A stretch of DNA of 5,392 bases, taken from contig JAJQFK010000173.1 in assembly GCA_021201175.1 (NCBI GenBank), positions 1-5,392 on the forward strand, read 5' to 3'. The translations under genes and the position numbers were made by a program. Each line of letters starts with the position of its first letter. Position 1 is the first letter of the stretch. The notes beneath the pieces were generated by a model that saw nothing but the letters and a program-made list of their open reading frames with translations, was not told the origin of the DNA and did no database searches. Shown here in pieces: positions 1 to 5,392 of this stretch. The stretch comes from Candidatus Gastranaerophilales bacterium. GTDB lineage: Bacteria; Cyanobacteriota; Vampirovibrionia; Gastranaerophilales; Gastranaerophilaceae.

Positions 1-1
1 T

Positions 2-790
2 ACATATTTTTTAAAATCTCATGATTATAGCATAAGAAATATATCGCCGTTGCTTGCGGATTCAAAAAATTTGAGTCTTTTATTTTGGATTATACTTATT
101 CCCTTTTTTATAATTTTTATTAAGGCATTTTATGATTATATTATTGCATTCTGTGCGCTAAATATAATGTTTTATACAGTTTCCGGCAAAACAAGAGTAA
201 AAAATATAGATTTTTCTTCTCATAAATCGGTAATTCAGCGTAAAATATTTCAATATATTCTTTTGATGTTATATGTGACATTAATATTGATTATTCCGCC
301 TTTAGTTCTCTGGCTGTTTATATGTCTTTCTTTTCAAGTGTTTTCACTCGAACCGGAAAGTACAGCCGCAAAATCTTTATCAAGAAGTGTTGAACTTATT
401 AAGGGGAATATAATTCCAACAATTATTATGCTTGTATTATGTTATATTGCAACTTATTGGTTTCTGCCGGAAATGTTTATTTGGGCTTCGGAAAAGGTTT
501 CTTTAAATACTTTCCTTGTACAGTGTTTTGAGCCGTTTTTCGGCATGCTTCCTTTAGATTACTATAATGATATATTATCGGTCGTAAATTATAGAATTGA
601 TACGGTGACATTATCCCGTAATACTGTTGAATTTCTGATTTCATTTATAATTATAGGTTTTACGCTTCCGTTTAGATGTTGTTGTTTTACTCAAATGTAT
701 AAATTATATGATTCGGACAGAATTAAAGAATTTTCTAAAGAATCCGATGAAATAATCAAAAGGGCTGCCGGTAAAAAAAGAAAGAACTAA
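2..790 (+). CDS. Multi-pass membrane protein of unknown function, 5'-truncated by the window edge
   Basis: The frame is open from base 2 to the TAA at 788-790, giving 262 visible residues. A TTG at 50 could serve as a start, but the 16 codons before it are also open and read as ordinary protein, so the true start is probably left of the window. Counting from that TTG, hydrophobic segments lie at about residues 8-45 (one long or two short helices), 66-98, 119-144 and 193-215. A loop at 109-120 reads SLSRSVELIKGN, between the second and third segments, and the C-terminal tail (220-246) is charged and Lys-rich, probably cytosolic. An 'SL..S..L.KGN' element before a helix, and a final helix running into an 'LY' motif, recall DUF975/YciC-like or GDPD-type membrane-domain proteins; I hold that family guess loosely. 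CCR-like cysteines (CCC at 210-212) sit at the end of the last helix. It ends 8 bp before the zinc-ribbon gene, so the two may be cotranscribed. No catalytic motif is visible. Confidence 0.8.
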   Translation, partial: TYFLKSHDYSIRNISPLLADSKNLSLLFWIILIPFFIIFIKAFYDYIIAFCALNIMFYTVSGKTRVKNIDFSSHKSVIQRKIFQYILLMLYVTLILIIPPLVLWLFICLSFQVFSLEPESTAAKSLSRSVELIKGNIIPTIIMLVLCYIATYWFLPEMFIWASEKVSLNTFLVQCFEPFFGMLPLDYYNDILSVVNYRIDTVTLSRNTVEFLISFIIIGFTLPFRCCCFTQMYKLYDSDRIKEFSKESDEIIKRAAGKKRKN

Positions 791-798
791 ATAGGATT

Positions 799-1014
799 AT
801 GTTTCGGTGCAAAAAGTGTAAATCAATTGATAAATTTGAACTTATGTTTAATCCTGAATATAAAGGAAAAGGAACTTTTGATGTTAATTATACAAAAAAT
901 CATGATATAAAAATTTACGTGGACTGATATACGTTTATTCCTGATTTAAGATTTATGAACAACCATGCTGTATGCCGATACTGCGGTAATATTAATTGCT
1001 GGGATTATGAATAA
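799..1014 (+). pseudogene. Small zinc-ribbon protein gene interrupted by an in-frame TGA
   Basis: An ATG at 799 opens a frame that reads MFRCKKCKSIDKF..., meets TGA at 925-927 (codon 43), then continues in the same frame as YTFIPDLRFMNNHAVC and CRYCGNINCWDYE to a TAA at 1012-1014. Read through, it would be 71 codons with two zinc knuckles, Cys4-x2-Cys7 and Cys59-x2-Cys62, plus Cys67. This paired CxxC arrangement is that of a small zinc ribbon, and the second pair lies after the stop. The protein-like quality on both sides of the TGA implies a recent nonsense change (for example GGA, CGA or TGG to TGA), an assembly error, or recoding. TGG is used for Trp just downstream (W68) and in both other genes, so UGA=Trp is unlikely. 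The ribosome site is poor: AGGA at 793-796 is only 2 bp from the ATG. As annotated the functional product would be a 42-residue fragment with one knuckle. I do not recognise a named family. Confidence 0.65.
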
Positions 1015-1044
1015 TTATTATGCCTTTTTCGTTTTTTTTACTGC

Positions 1045-1086
1045 TAATAAGGAATTTTTAACCTTGTTACATTTCTTAATTTTTTT
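1045..1086 (+). terminator. Possible weak intrinsic terminator after the zinc-ribbon gene
   Basis: TAATAAGG (1045-1052) can pair with CCTTGTTA (1062-1069) as an 8-bp stem with one G-T wobble and a 9-base loop (1053-1061). It is followed by CATTTCTTAA and then a run of seven T (1080-1086). The stem has only two G-C pairs and the T run starts about 10 bases after it, so termination may be weak. Another T-rich stretch (1024-1039) directly after the gene has no convincing stem. It would separate the upstream genes from the large gene. Confidence 0.3.
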
Positions 1087-1112
1087 AAATTTTTTAAATT
1101 TTTCTAAAGTTT
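1080..1112 (+). repeat. Phased T-tracts (TTTTTTAAA-type tandem motif)
   Basis: Runs of T at 1080-1086, 1090-1095 and 1099-1103 are each followed by AAA or CTAAA, giving a period of about 9-10 bases, close to one helical turn. Such phased tracts bend DNA, and when upstream of a promoter can act like an UP element or a site for a nucleoid protein. The block lies 55-87 bp before the start codon of the large gene. Chance in an AT-rich spacer is a real alternative. Confidence 0.45.
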
Positions 1113-1136
1113 GAAAAATTTGTGCCGTAATAATAA
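1111..1136 (+). promoter_or_regulatory. Tentative promoter of the large gene
   Basis: A TTGAAA hexamer at 1111-1116 resembles a -35 box, and TAATAA at 1131-1136 (overlapping another at 1128-1133) resembles a -10 box. The spacing is only 14 bases, shorter than the usual 16-18, so the pair is a weak match. An alternative is TTGTTA (1064-1069) with TAAATT (1086-1091), 16 bases apart. The large gene needs a promoter in 1015-1166 if the upstream hairpin terminates transcription, but the sequence does not fix which. Confidence 0.2.
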
Positions 1137-1152
1137 CCATAGGTGTGTAATT

Positions 1153-1157
1153 AAAGG
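1153..1157 (+). promoter_or_regulatory. Ribosome binding site of the large gene
   Basis: AAAGG at 1153-1157 lies 9 bases before the ATG at 1167 and decides the start. A second AAAAGG at 1160-1165 is only one base from the ATG and is too close to be used. The two form a short direct repeat, TTAAAGG then TTAAAAGG. An in-frame TAA at 1152-1154 excludes any earlier start. Confidence 0.7.
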
Positions 1158-1166
1158 TTAAAAGGT

Positions 1167-4100
1167 ATGTCTGTAAATTTTAATTCTGCTAATCAATATA
1201 ATATAAATTCTTATGATATTCAGACAAATAATGAATACGAAACAGATATGCAGGGAGAGAATAGCCTTTTTGAAACTTCATCGCAAACCGGCACAACTGT
1301 TTATTCAAGTTGTGATGTTAATAATTTAAGTACTAACGATATTGAATTAATAAAAAAAGAACTTGAAAGGGAAATTGAAGAATCAAAACAAGAACTTCAA
1401 GACTCTAAAACAACAAAAGGGTGGTTTACAAATATTACAGATAGTGTTGCCGGTTTATTTGGCAAAGGGGATAAAGGTAAAGAAAATACAATTACAGAAA
1501 AAGAAGAATTACTGGAAAGTCTTGAAGATAACTCTGAAAATATTTCAGAAGTTTATGCAACAATAACGGGTAAATCTTTAACTAATGAAGAATTATCAAA
1601 TCTCCAAACAAGTGATATTATTTCCGCCGGTTTAAATGATGAAGAACAACAAGCAATAATAGCAGAACTTGAGAATGAAGTAAATGAAATAGAAGAAAAT
1701 TTTGAAACAGCACAAAATTCAAACGGGTGGATAAGCGGAAGTTGGGATAAATTTAAAAATTGGACAGGTATCGGAGCAAGTTCTAATAAAACTCAAACGG
1801 AAATTAATAATTTAAAAACCCAGCTTGAACAATTAAAAAATGGAGAAACGGATTTAGCCGAAACCTATAAAAATATTACAGGAAATGATTTAACAACAGA
1901 CGAACTTACATCATTTATAAATGGTGATACAACCCTGAGTGATATATCTAAAGCCGGTGAATCATTAGATAAATATACAGAAGGTCAAAAAATGGTTGTT
2001 GATACTGTTGCGGATATGGCTTCCGGAATAGTTGCAATCGCTGCAACTGTAGCAGCTCCATTTACCGGAGGTACTTCATTATTAATTGCTGCCGGAGTAG
2101 GTGCAGGGCTAAAAACTGCTATAAAAGCCAGCGATTGTATCGGCAATGAAAAAACATATTCTCTTACAGATTTAGGATATGATACTTTAACAGGTTCAAT
2201 AAATGGCTTAATGGGACCAATTACAAACGGTTTGGGCGGTGTGACAGGTACAGCTTTAACAAAAGCTTGTGGTTTAAGAGCAGTCGAAAGCACAGCAAAA
2301 GAAGCGGCAGAAGCAGCCCTCAAACAAGCCGGAAAAGAAATTGCCGGTGAAGTTCTTGAAGAAACTGTTGAACAAAGTGCCAAACAAGCCGGTAAAGGTA
2401 TATTGAGTAATATATTAGCAAAGCAAGGTGTAGAATATGTTTTAAAAGAAGGTACAGAAGCAAGTATAAAAACTTCATTAGGTAAAGTTGCCTGCTATAC
2501 AGCTGACATGGCTGTAGATGGTGCTTTGTCCGGTTTAACTGATAGTATTACCAGAGATGTTGGAGAAAATATATTTTATGATGCAGATCATTCTATTGAT
2601 GAAATTACATCAGACGCTATTTCTGGCACAATCGGAGGTTTGATTGCTTCCCCGATTATAGGCGGAAGTTTTAGATTGGCAACTAATGCCGGTTCTACAG
2701 TATTAAACAAAATTAACAATAAAATTACCGTAAGTAATTTATTGCCGGATGGAAGTGCGACAAAATTTTCTCAAGGGGAAACAGGTGATTGCGCATTTTT
2801 ATCCGTATTTGATGGTTTACTGGGAAATGATACAACTTACAAAACTTTGAAAAATAATATTATGACAAATGCAGATGGAAGTTATATAGTAACTATCGGA
2901 AATCAAGCTGTAAAAGTAACAAGAGAATCATTAACCGATGAAGCATTATCTGATACAACAGGTGTTAGATTGTTTGAAGCAGCATATAAACAAATGATGG
3001 GTACAGATAGTTTGGATGGCGGTTTCGCCGATGTTGTTGCAGAACAATTTGGACTGAATTCTGTTCATATTGATTCTGATAGTATAACTGATGAAATTTT
3101 AGAACGAGTTTCTGGGGAACTGGAAAGCGGCAACGGTATTTTATCGCTCGGAATGAAAGTGAATAGTGACGGAATTGTTGATTCAGATGGTATTTTGCAG
3201 CACTATTTTTCTATAAAAAACATTGATACATCATCAAAGACAATTAATTTGGTTGATACTTATGATACCTCTAAAACATTAACACTCTCATTTGATGATG
3301 TTAAAACAAGCGGTGTTTCCATTGACGGAGGAACAATTAAAACTACTGACTTACCTAATATAGAAAGAAGTGCAGATGATCAAGAATTTCAAGGTATAAT
3401 AAAAGCAATTAAAAATAAAATAGGTAAGTCTGAAAATGAAGTATCTATTCAAGATTCGGCTTCTGCTATTGAAAGTGATACACCGGTTAAAACAAAAAAA
3501 GGATTACTTTCTAAAATTAAGGATGGTTTTTCATTCGCAAAAAAAGCATATGCAAATGATGAATTTGAAGGTATTGAAGAACTAACAAGTAAATTTACCC
3601 CTGACAAAACAAAATTACAAATGTTTTTAATGACTGATTCAGATTACTTAACATATGCACAAAATCATGGAACATTAGATTTAATTTCAGAATTAAGCGA
3701 ATTAAAAAATAATGGGGCTGCAGATGAAGAAATTATAAATGCGTATCAGCAAATTATTGAATCGTTGGGAACTGGACCAACAAAATATGCACAAAATTTA
3801 TCCGGAAATGAAACGAAAATGACAGAAATTTTGACTAAATTTAAAGAAGCGGGACAAATTGATGAAAGTGAAATTCCGCTTGTAAAAGAAGCAATAAGAA
3901 GAACAAAAAGTAAATGCTCATTTACAAGAACCGATCCAAGTATTTCAAACGATGTTTTGGAGGAAATTCATAATTCTTTTGACAATGTTAATGTTGCTAA
4001 AGTTAAGCGATTAAGTGCAGCAAGTGTTGGAGAAACATATTTGGCTACTCAAGATGATGGTACAAATATTGTTGTAAAGATGATAAAACAAGGTGTAACT

Positions 4101-5315
4101 GATGAATCATTAGATGAAGAAATGAATATGATTTCAAAATTTATTCGGGCAACTTCAGAGGATGGCGCTGAACAAGAAGTTGATGAAATGATAAAAAAAT
4201 TAGACAATATATATAACTCTTTTCATGAAGAATTAAATTTTGGATTAGAAGCCAATGCTAATCAACAATTAGGAAGTGCTTTAAAGCGTTCTCGAGTTGC
4301 AAGCGTAATTGCAGTATCCGATGATAATAGAGCACTAGCTATGAATCTTGCGGAAGGAATTCAAGCAAATAAACTATTTCCCCTATTACAAGAATATTCA
4401 TCTAATTCAACATTCAGAGAAAATATTATTTCTGTTATTGATGAATATAAGTTAGATCCGAGTTCGTTTAATCTAAATAAGTATACAGATGAAATGGTAA
4501 AAGAGTATGCTGAATTATTAAGTAAATATCCGCAGCTTGCTGATCCGGGTCAATTAATGTTAGATTTACCTAAAACACTAACAAATTCTTTTTCAGAACA
4601 AATGATGTTTCTTAAAAATATTGATGGAGAATCAGGTGCAATAATGCATGGTGATCCGCATACAGGTAACTTCTTTATCAACTTTGATGATTCTAATAAT
4701 CCTATTATTGAATATATTGATACAGGAAATGTTGTTAAATCAGATACATCTCAAATTGTAAAAAATTTGAAATTCTTCTTGAGTTATTATACTGGGGATA
4801 CCCGAGAAATATCTGAATATTTGGTTGATAGCTGTGCTTCTATAGAAAACTCTAAAGGATTATCACGAACTGAATTAGTTAACTATATAAAACAAGAGTT
4901 AGATGAAAAAGTATATAAATTTAGTAGTATAACTAATAATAATGTTGGTCAAAGGATTACTAACTTTGGAGAAGTATATCAATCAATGCAAACAATTATA
5001 AAAAATCTTAATATGACAATGGATTCTAATATTTCAAATTATCAAAAAGCACAAGGGATGTTTCTTGATGCTATAACAACTACAAATAAATTTACCGGAC
5101 AATCATTTGACATGGGACTTTTAATAAAAGATATAGCTCCTGCAATAAAAGCAATGAAACAAAATGGAGAAAGTCCAATGCCATTGGTTAAAATGGTACT
5201 GTCACAGTTTACTAAAAATACGGAACAAGCGGTCGGCACTATTGGACAATTCAGATTAAATTCAAAAGAAAAAACCGCTGCTCTAAAGAGTGTTTTAAAA
5301 GAACTTGGGAAGTAA
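1167..5315 (+). CDS. Giant multidomain protein: repeat region, Gly/Ala hydrophobic region, calpain-like protease, UbiB/ABC1 kinase
   Basis: This 1382-residue protein has no signal peptide at its N-terminus. Regions in order: 1-57, Asn/Ser/Thr-rich and probably disordered; 62-156 and 164-264, two copies of a coiled-coil/GW repeat; 279-320, a hydrophobic Gly/Ala segment, then Gly- and Ala-rich amphipathic sequence to about 510; 522-735, a calpain-like C2 cysteine protease; 740-800, a Lys-rich linker; 860-1220, an ABC1/UbiB kinase; 1221-1382, a helical tail. Key residues visible are Gln536, Cys542, His679 and Asp697 in the protease, and Lys873/Gln876, Lys971, Asp1163, Asn1168 and Asp1185 in the kinase. 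Canonical UbiB proteins are about 500-560 aa and often have two C-terminal membrane helices; these are absent here. The family assignments rest on these motifs. A role as a self-processing effector or toxin-like protein is inference; a regulatory membrane-linked ATPase is the alternative. It stands alone, with a non-coding spacer before it and no gene after it in view. All four Trp are TGG and the frame is uninterrupted, so the fusion is unlikely to be an assembly artefact. Confidence 0.93.
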   Translation: MSVNFNSANQYNINSYDIQTNNEYETDMQGENSLFETSSQTGTTVYSSCDVNNLSTNDIELIKKELEREIEESKQELQDSKTTKGWFTNITDSVAGLFGKGDKGKENTITEKEELLESLEDNSENISEVYATITGKSLTNEELSNLQTSDIISAGLNDEEQQAIIAELENEVNEIEENFETAQNSNGWISGSWDKFKNWTGIGASSNKTQTEINNLKTQLEQLKNGETDLAETYKNITGNDLTTDELTSFINGDTTLSDISKAGESLDKYTEGQKMVVDTVADMASGIVAIAATVAAPFTGGTSLLIAAGVGAGLKTAIKASDCIGNEKTYSLTDLGYDTLTGSINGLMGPITNGLGGVTGTALTKACGLRAVESTAKEAAEAALKQAGKEIAGEVLEETVEQSAKQAGKGILSNILAKQGVEYVLKEGTEASIKTSLGKVACYTADMAVDGALSGLTDSITRDVGENIFYDADHSIDEITSDAISGTIGGLIASPIIGGSFRLATNAGSTVLNKINNKITVSNLLPDGSATKFSQGETGDCAFLSVFDGLLGNDTTYKTLKNNIMTNADGSYIVTIGNQAVKVTRESLTDEALSDTTGVRLFEAAYKQMMGTDSLDGGFADVVAEQFGLNSVHIDSDSITDEILERVSGELESGNGILSLGMKVNSDGIVDSDGILQHYFSIKNIDTSSKTINLVDTYDTSKTLTLSFDDVKTSGVSIDGGTIKTTDLPNIERSADDQEFQGIIKAIKNKIGKSENEVSIQDSASAIESDTPVKTKKGLLSKIKDGFSFAKKAYANDEFEGIEELTSKFTPDKTKLQMFLMTDSDYLTYAQNHGTLDLISELSELKNNGAADEEIINAYQQIIESLGTGPTKYAQNLSGNETKMTEILTKFKEAGQIDESEIPLVKEAIRRTKSKCSFTRTDPSISNDVLEEIHNSFDNVNVAKVKRLSAASVGETYLATQDDGTNIVVKMIKQGVTDESLDEEMNMISKFIRATSEDGAEQEVDEMIKKLDNIYNSFHEELNFGLEANANQQLGSALKRSRVASVIAVSDDNRALAMNLAEGIQANKLFPLLQEYSSNSTFRENIISVIDEYKLDPSSFNLNKYTDEMVKEYAELLSKYPQLADPGQLMLDLPKTLTNSFSEQMMFLKNIDGESGAIMHGDPHTGNFFINFDDSNNPIIEYIDTGNVVKSDTSQIVKNLKFFLSYYTGDTREISEYLVDSCASIENSKGLSRTELVNYIKQELDEKVYKFSSITNNNVGQRITNFGEVYQSMQTIIKNLNMTMDSNISNYQKAQGMFLDAITTTNKFTGQSFDMGLLIKDIAPAIKAMKQNGESPMPLVKMVLSQFTKNTEQAVGTIGQFRLNSKEKTAALKSVLKELGK
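1350..1958 (+). repeat. Two tandem protein repeats (residues 62-156 and 164-264) in the large gene
   Basis: Copy 1 (nt 1350-1634) and copy 2 (nt 1656-1958) align with an offset of about 102-104 residues. Shared landmarks in order are an ELExE acidic coiled coil (E65 and E167), a Gly-Trp pair (85-86 and 187-188), a Gly-rich 'GxG' patch, a TE...L...LE coil, Y..ITG..LT..EL (130-142 and 234-246) and a closing IS.AG (152-155; 260-264). All four Trp of the protein lie in these copies. They have diverged well beyond DNA-level identity, so the duplication is old. The function is unknown; a coiled-coil oligomerisation or docking module is plausible. Confidence 0.7.
2001..2696 (+). other. Gly/Ala-rich hydrophobic region of the large protein (residues 279-510)
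   Basis: Residues 279-318 form an uncharged Ala/Gly/Val stretch around IVAIAATVAAPFTGG and LLIAAGVGAG, long enough for one or two membrane helices. Two similar Gly-rich elements follow, DTLTGSINGLMGPI at 339-352 and DAISGTIGGLIASPI at 483-497, with an Ala/Lys/Glu amphipathic helix at 372-411 between them. That helix carries KQAGK twice (386-390 and 406-410), encoded by an exact 12-base repeat, CAAACAAGCCGG, at 2321 and 2381. Gly/Ala hydrophobic segments of this style precede the enzyme domain in many polymorphic toxins and may aid membrane insertion or translocation; that role here is inferred. Confidence 0.55.
2730..3371 (+). other. Calpain-like (C2 family) cysteine protease domain, residues 522-735
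   Basis: The domain opens with FSQGETGDCAFLSVFDGL (534-551), matching the calpain active-site block QGxxGDCWFL, with Gln536 as oxyanion residue and Cys542 as nucleophile. VRLFEAAYKQMMG (600-612) followed by LDGG (616-619) matches the calpain block LWxxLxEKAYAKxxG...GG. LQHYFSIKNID (677-687) supplies His679, where calpains have GHAYSV. TINLVDTYD (692-700) aligns with the calpain LxNPWG block, so Asp697 takes the place of the usual Asn. No penta-EF-hand or C2-like calcium domain follows, as is common in bacterial calpain-like proteases. Activity is likely but depends on the Asp substitution being tolerated. Confidence 0.82.
3744..4826 (+). other. ABC1/UbiB (AarF/ADCK) atypical kinase domain, residues 860-1220
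   Basis: LGTGPTKYAQNLSG (867-880) matches the UbiB-specific KxGQ extension, with KYAQ at 873-876. LSAASVGETYLA (949-960) corresponds to the Ala-rich nucleotide loop (AAASIGQVH.A). VVKMIKQGV (969-977) holds the ATP-binding Lys971. EELNFGLEANANQQL (1021-1035) matches the EELDxxxEAxN helix. ALAMNLAEGI (1056-1065) fits the hinge. MHGDPHTGN (1160-1168) is the catalytic block, HADPHPGN in typical members, with Asp1163 and Asn1168. YIDTGNV (1183-1189) is the DFG equivalent, with Asp1185 kept and Phe replaced by Thr. UbiB proteins act as ATPases or lipid-linked kinases in isoprenoid quinone metabolism; here the setting, fused to a protease, argues for another target. Confidence 0.88.
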
Positions 5316-5392
5316 TATAACTTAATACATTAGCAATATTTATAATTCTTGTATTTAAATATAATATGATTATTTCAAATACAGTAAAAAAT
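5316..5392 (+). other. AT-rich 3' spacer with an imperfect hairpin
   Basis: No gene is visible in these 77 bases. TGTATTTAAATA (5350-5361) pairs with TATTT-C-AAATACA (5371-5383): twelve base pairs with one bulged C (5376) and a 9-base loop (5362-5370). It is almost all A-T and is followed by GTAAAAAAT rather than a T run, so it does not fit a standard intrinsic terminator on the + strand. It could act as an RNA end-protecting stem or be a chance fold of AT-rich DNA. TATAAT words at 5341 and 5360 have no matching -35 box. Confidence 0.4.

Noticed and set aside
50..52. TTG at 50 as the true start of the membrane protein
   Set aside because: The frame is open to the window edge with protein-like codons, and no ribosome binding site precedes the TTG.
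925..927. TGA as a selenocysteine codon
   Set aside because: I see no stable stem-loop just downstream of the kind a bacterial SECIS needs, and the residue is not at a redox or metal position of the zinc ribbon.
1010..1019. Palindrome AATAATTATT as a terminator or operator
   Set aside because: It is an AT-only 10-base word with no loop, expected by chance in such DNA, and it overlaps the stop codon of the zinc-ribbon frame.
1363..1566. Open frame of 67 codons on the + strand in another frame
   Set aside because: It lies inside the large gene, and its Lys/Gln-rich product is a frame shadow of Glu/Lys coiled-coil codons.
1985..2383. Open frame of 132 codons on the minus strand
   Set aside because: It lies wholly inside the Gly/Ala-rich part of the large gene. 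Its Ala/Pro/Val/Ser-rich product is what the complement of Ala/Gly codons gives, and no ribosome site or domain is seen.
5042..5239. Open frame of 65 codons on the minus strand
   Set aside because: It is antisense to the C-terminal tail of the large gene, with no supporting signal or recognisable family.
5341..5365. TATAAT boxes as a promoter for a gene beyond the window
   Set aside because: Neither has a convincing -35 hexamer at 16-18 bases, and TATAAT is frequent by chance in this composition.
1..5392. CRISPR array, tRNA, rRNA, insertion sequence or attachment site
   Set aside because: No spaced identical repeats, cloverleaf, rRNA-like segment, transposase or terminal inverted repeats were found on reading both strands.

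Overview
The window is AT-rich (about one third G+C by eye). All genes run on the + strand, the intact ones use TAA stops and TGG for Trp, and the large gene has an AAAGG ribosome binding site, so this is bacterial DNA read with the standard code. The low G+C, frequent Ala-Gly pairs written GCC-GGN, and long Asn/Ser-rich 'MSVNFNS...' proteins remind me of gut Gastranaerophilales (non-photosynthetic relatives of cyanobacteria). That taxon is an impression from style, not a proven assignment.

Layout: (1) 2-790 is the 3' part of a gene for a multi-pass membrane protein. Its frame is open to the left edge, so the true start lies outside. (2) 799-1014 is a small zinc-ribbon gene with two CxxC knuckles, broken at codon 43 by an in-frame TGA while the second knuckle stays readable downstream. 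(3) 1015-1166 is an intergenic stretch with a weak hairpin, phased T-tracts, possible promoter elements and the ribosome binding site of the next gene. (4) 1167-5315 is one very large gene (1382 aa). (5) 5316-5392 is a short AT-rich tail with a hairpin.

The large protein is the main item. In order it has: an Asn/Ser-rich N-terminus; two diverged copies of a ~100-residue coiled-coil/'GW' repeat; a Gly/Ala-rich hydrophobic region like those that precede toxin domains in polymorphic toxins; a calpain-like (C2) cysteine protease domain (Cys542, His679, Asp697 in the Asn position); a Lys-rich linker; and an ABC1/UbiB (AarF/ADCK) atypical kinase domain with the invariant Lys, Asp, Asn and metal-binding Asp retained. 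A calpain-like protease joined to a UbiB-type kinase behind a membrane-active-looking region is not an architecture I know. It suggests a self-processing or effector-like protein rather than a housekeeping quinone-biosynthesis UbiB. No immunity gene, secretion gene or mobile element is visible, so this role remains inference. The membrane protein and zinc ribbon may share a transcript (8 bp gap); the large gene seems to be transcribed separately.
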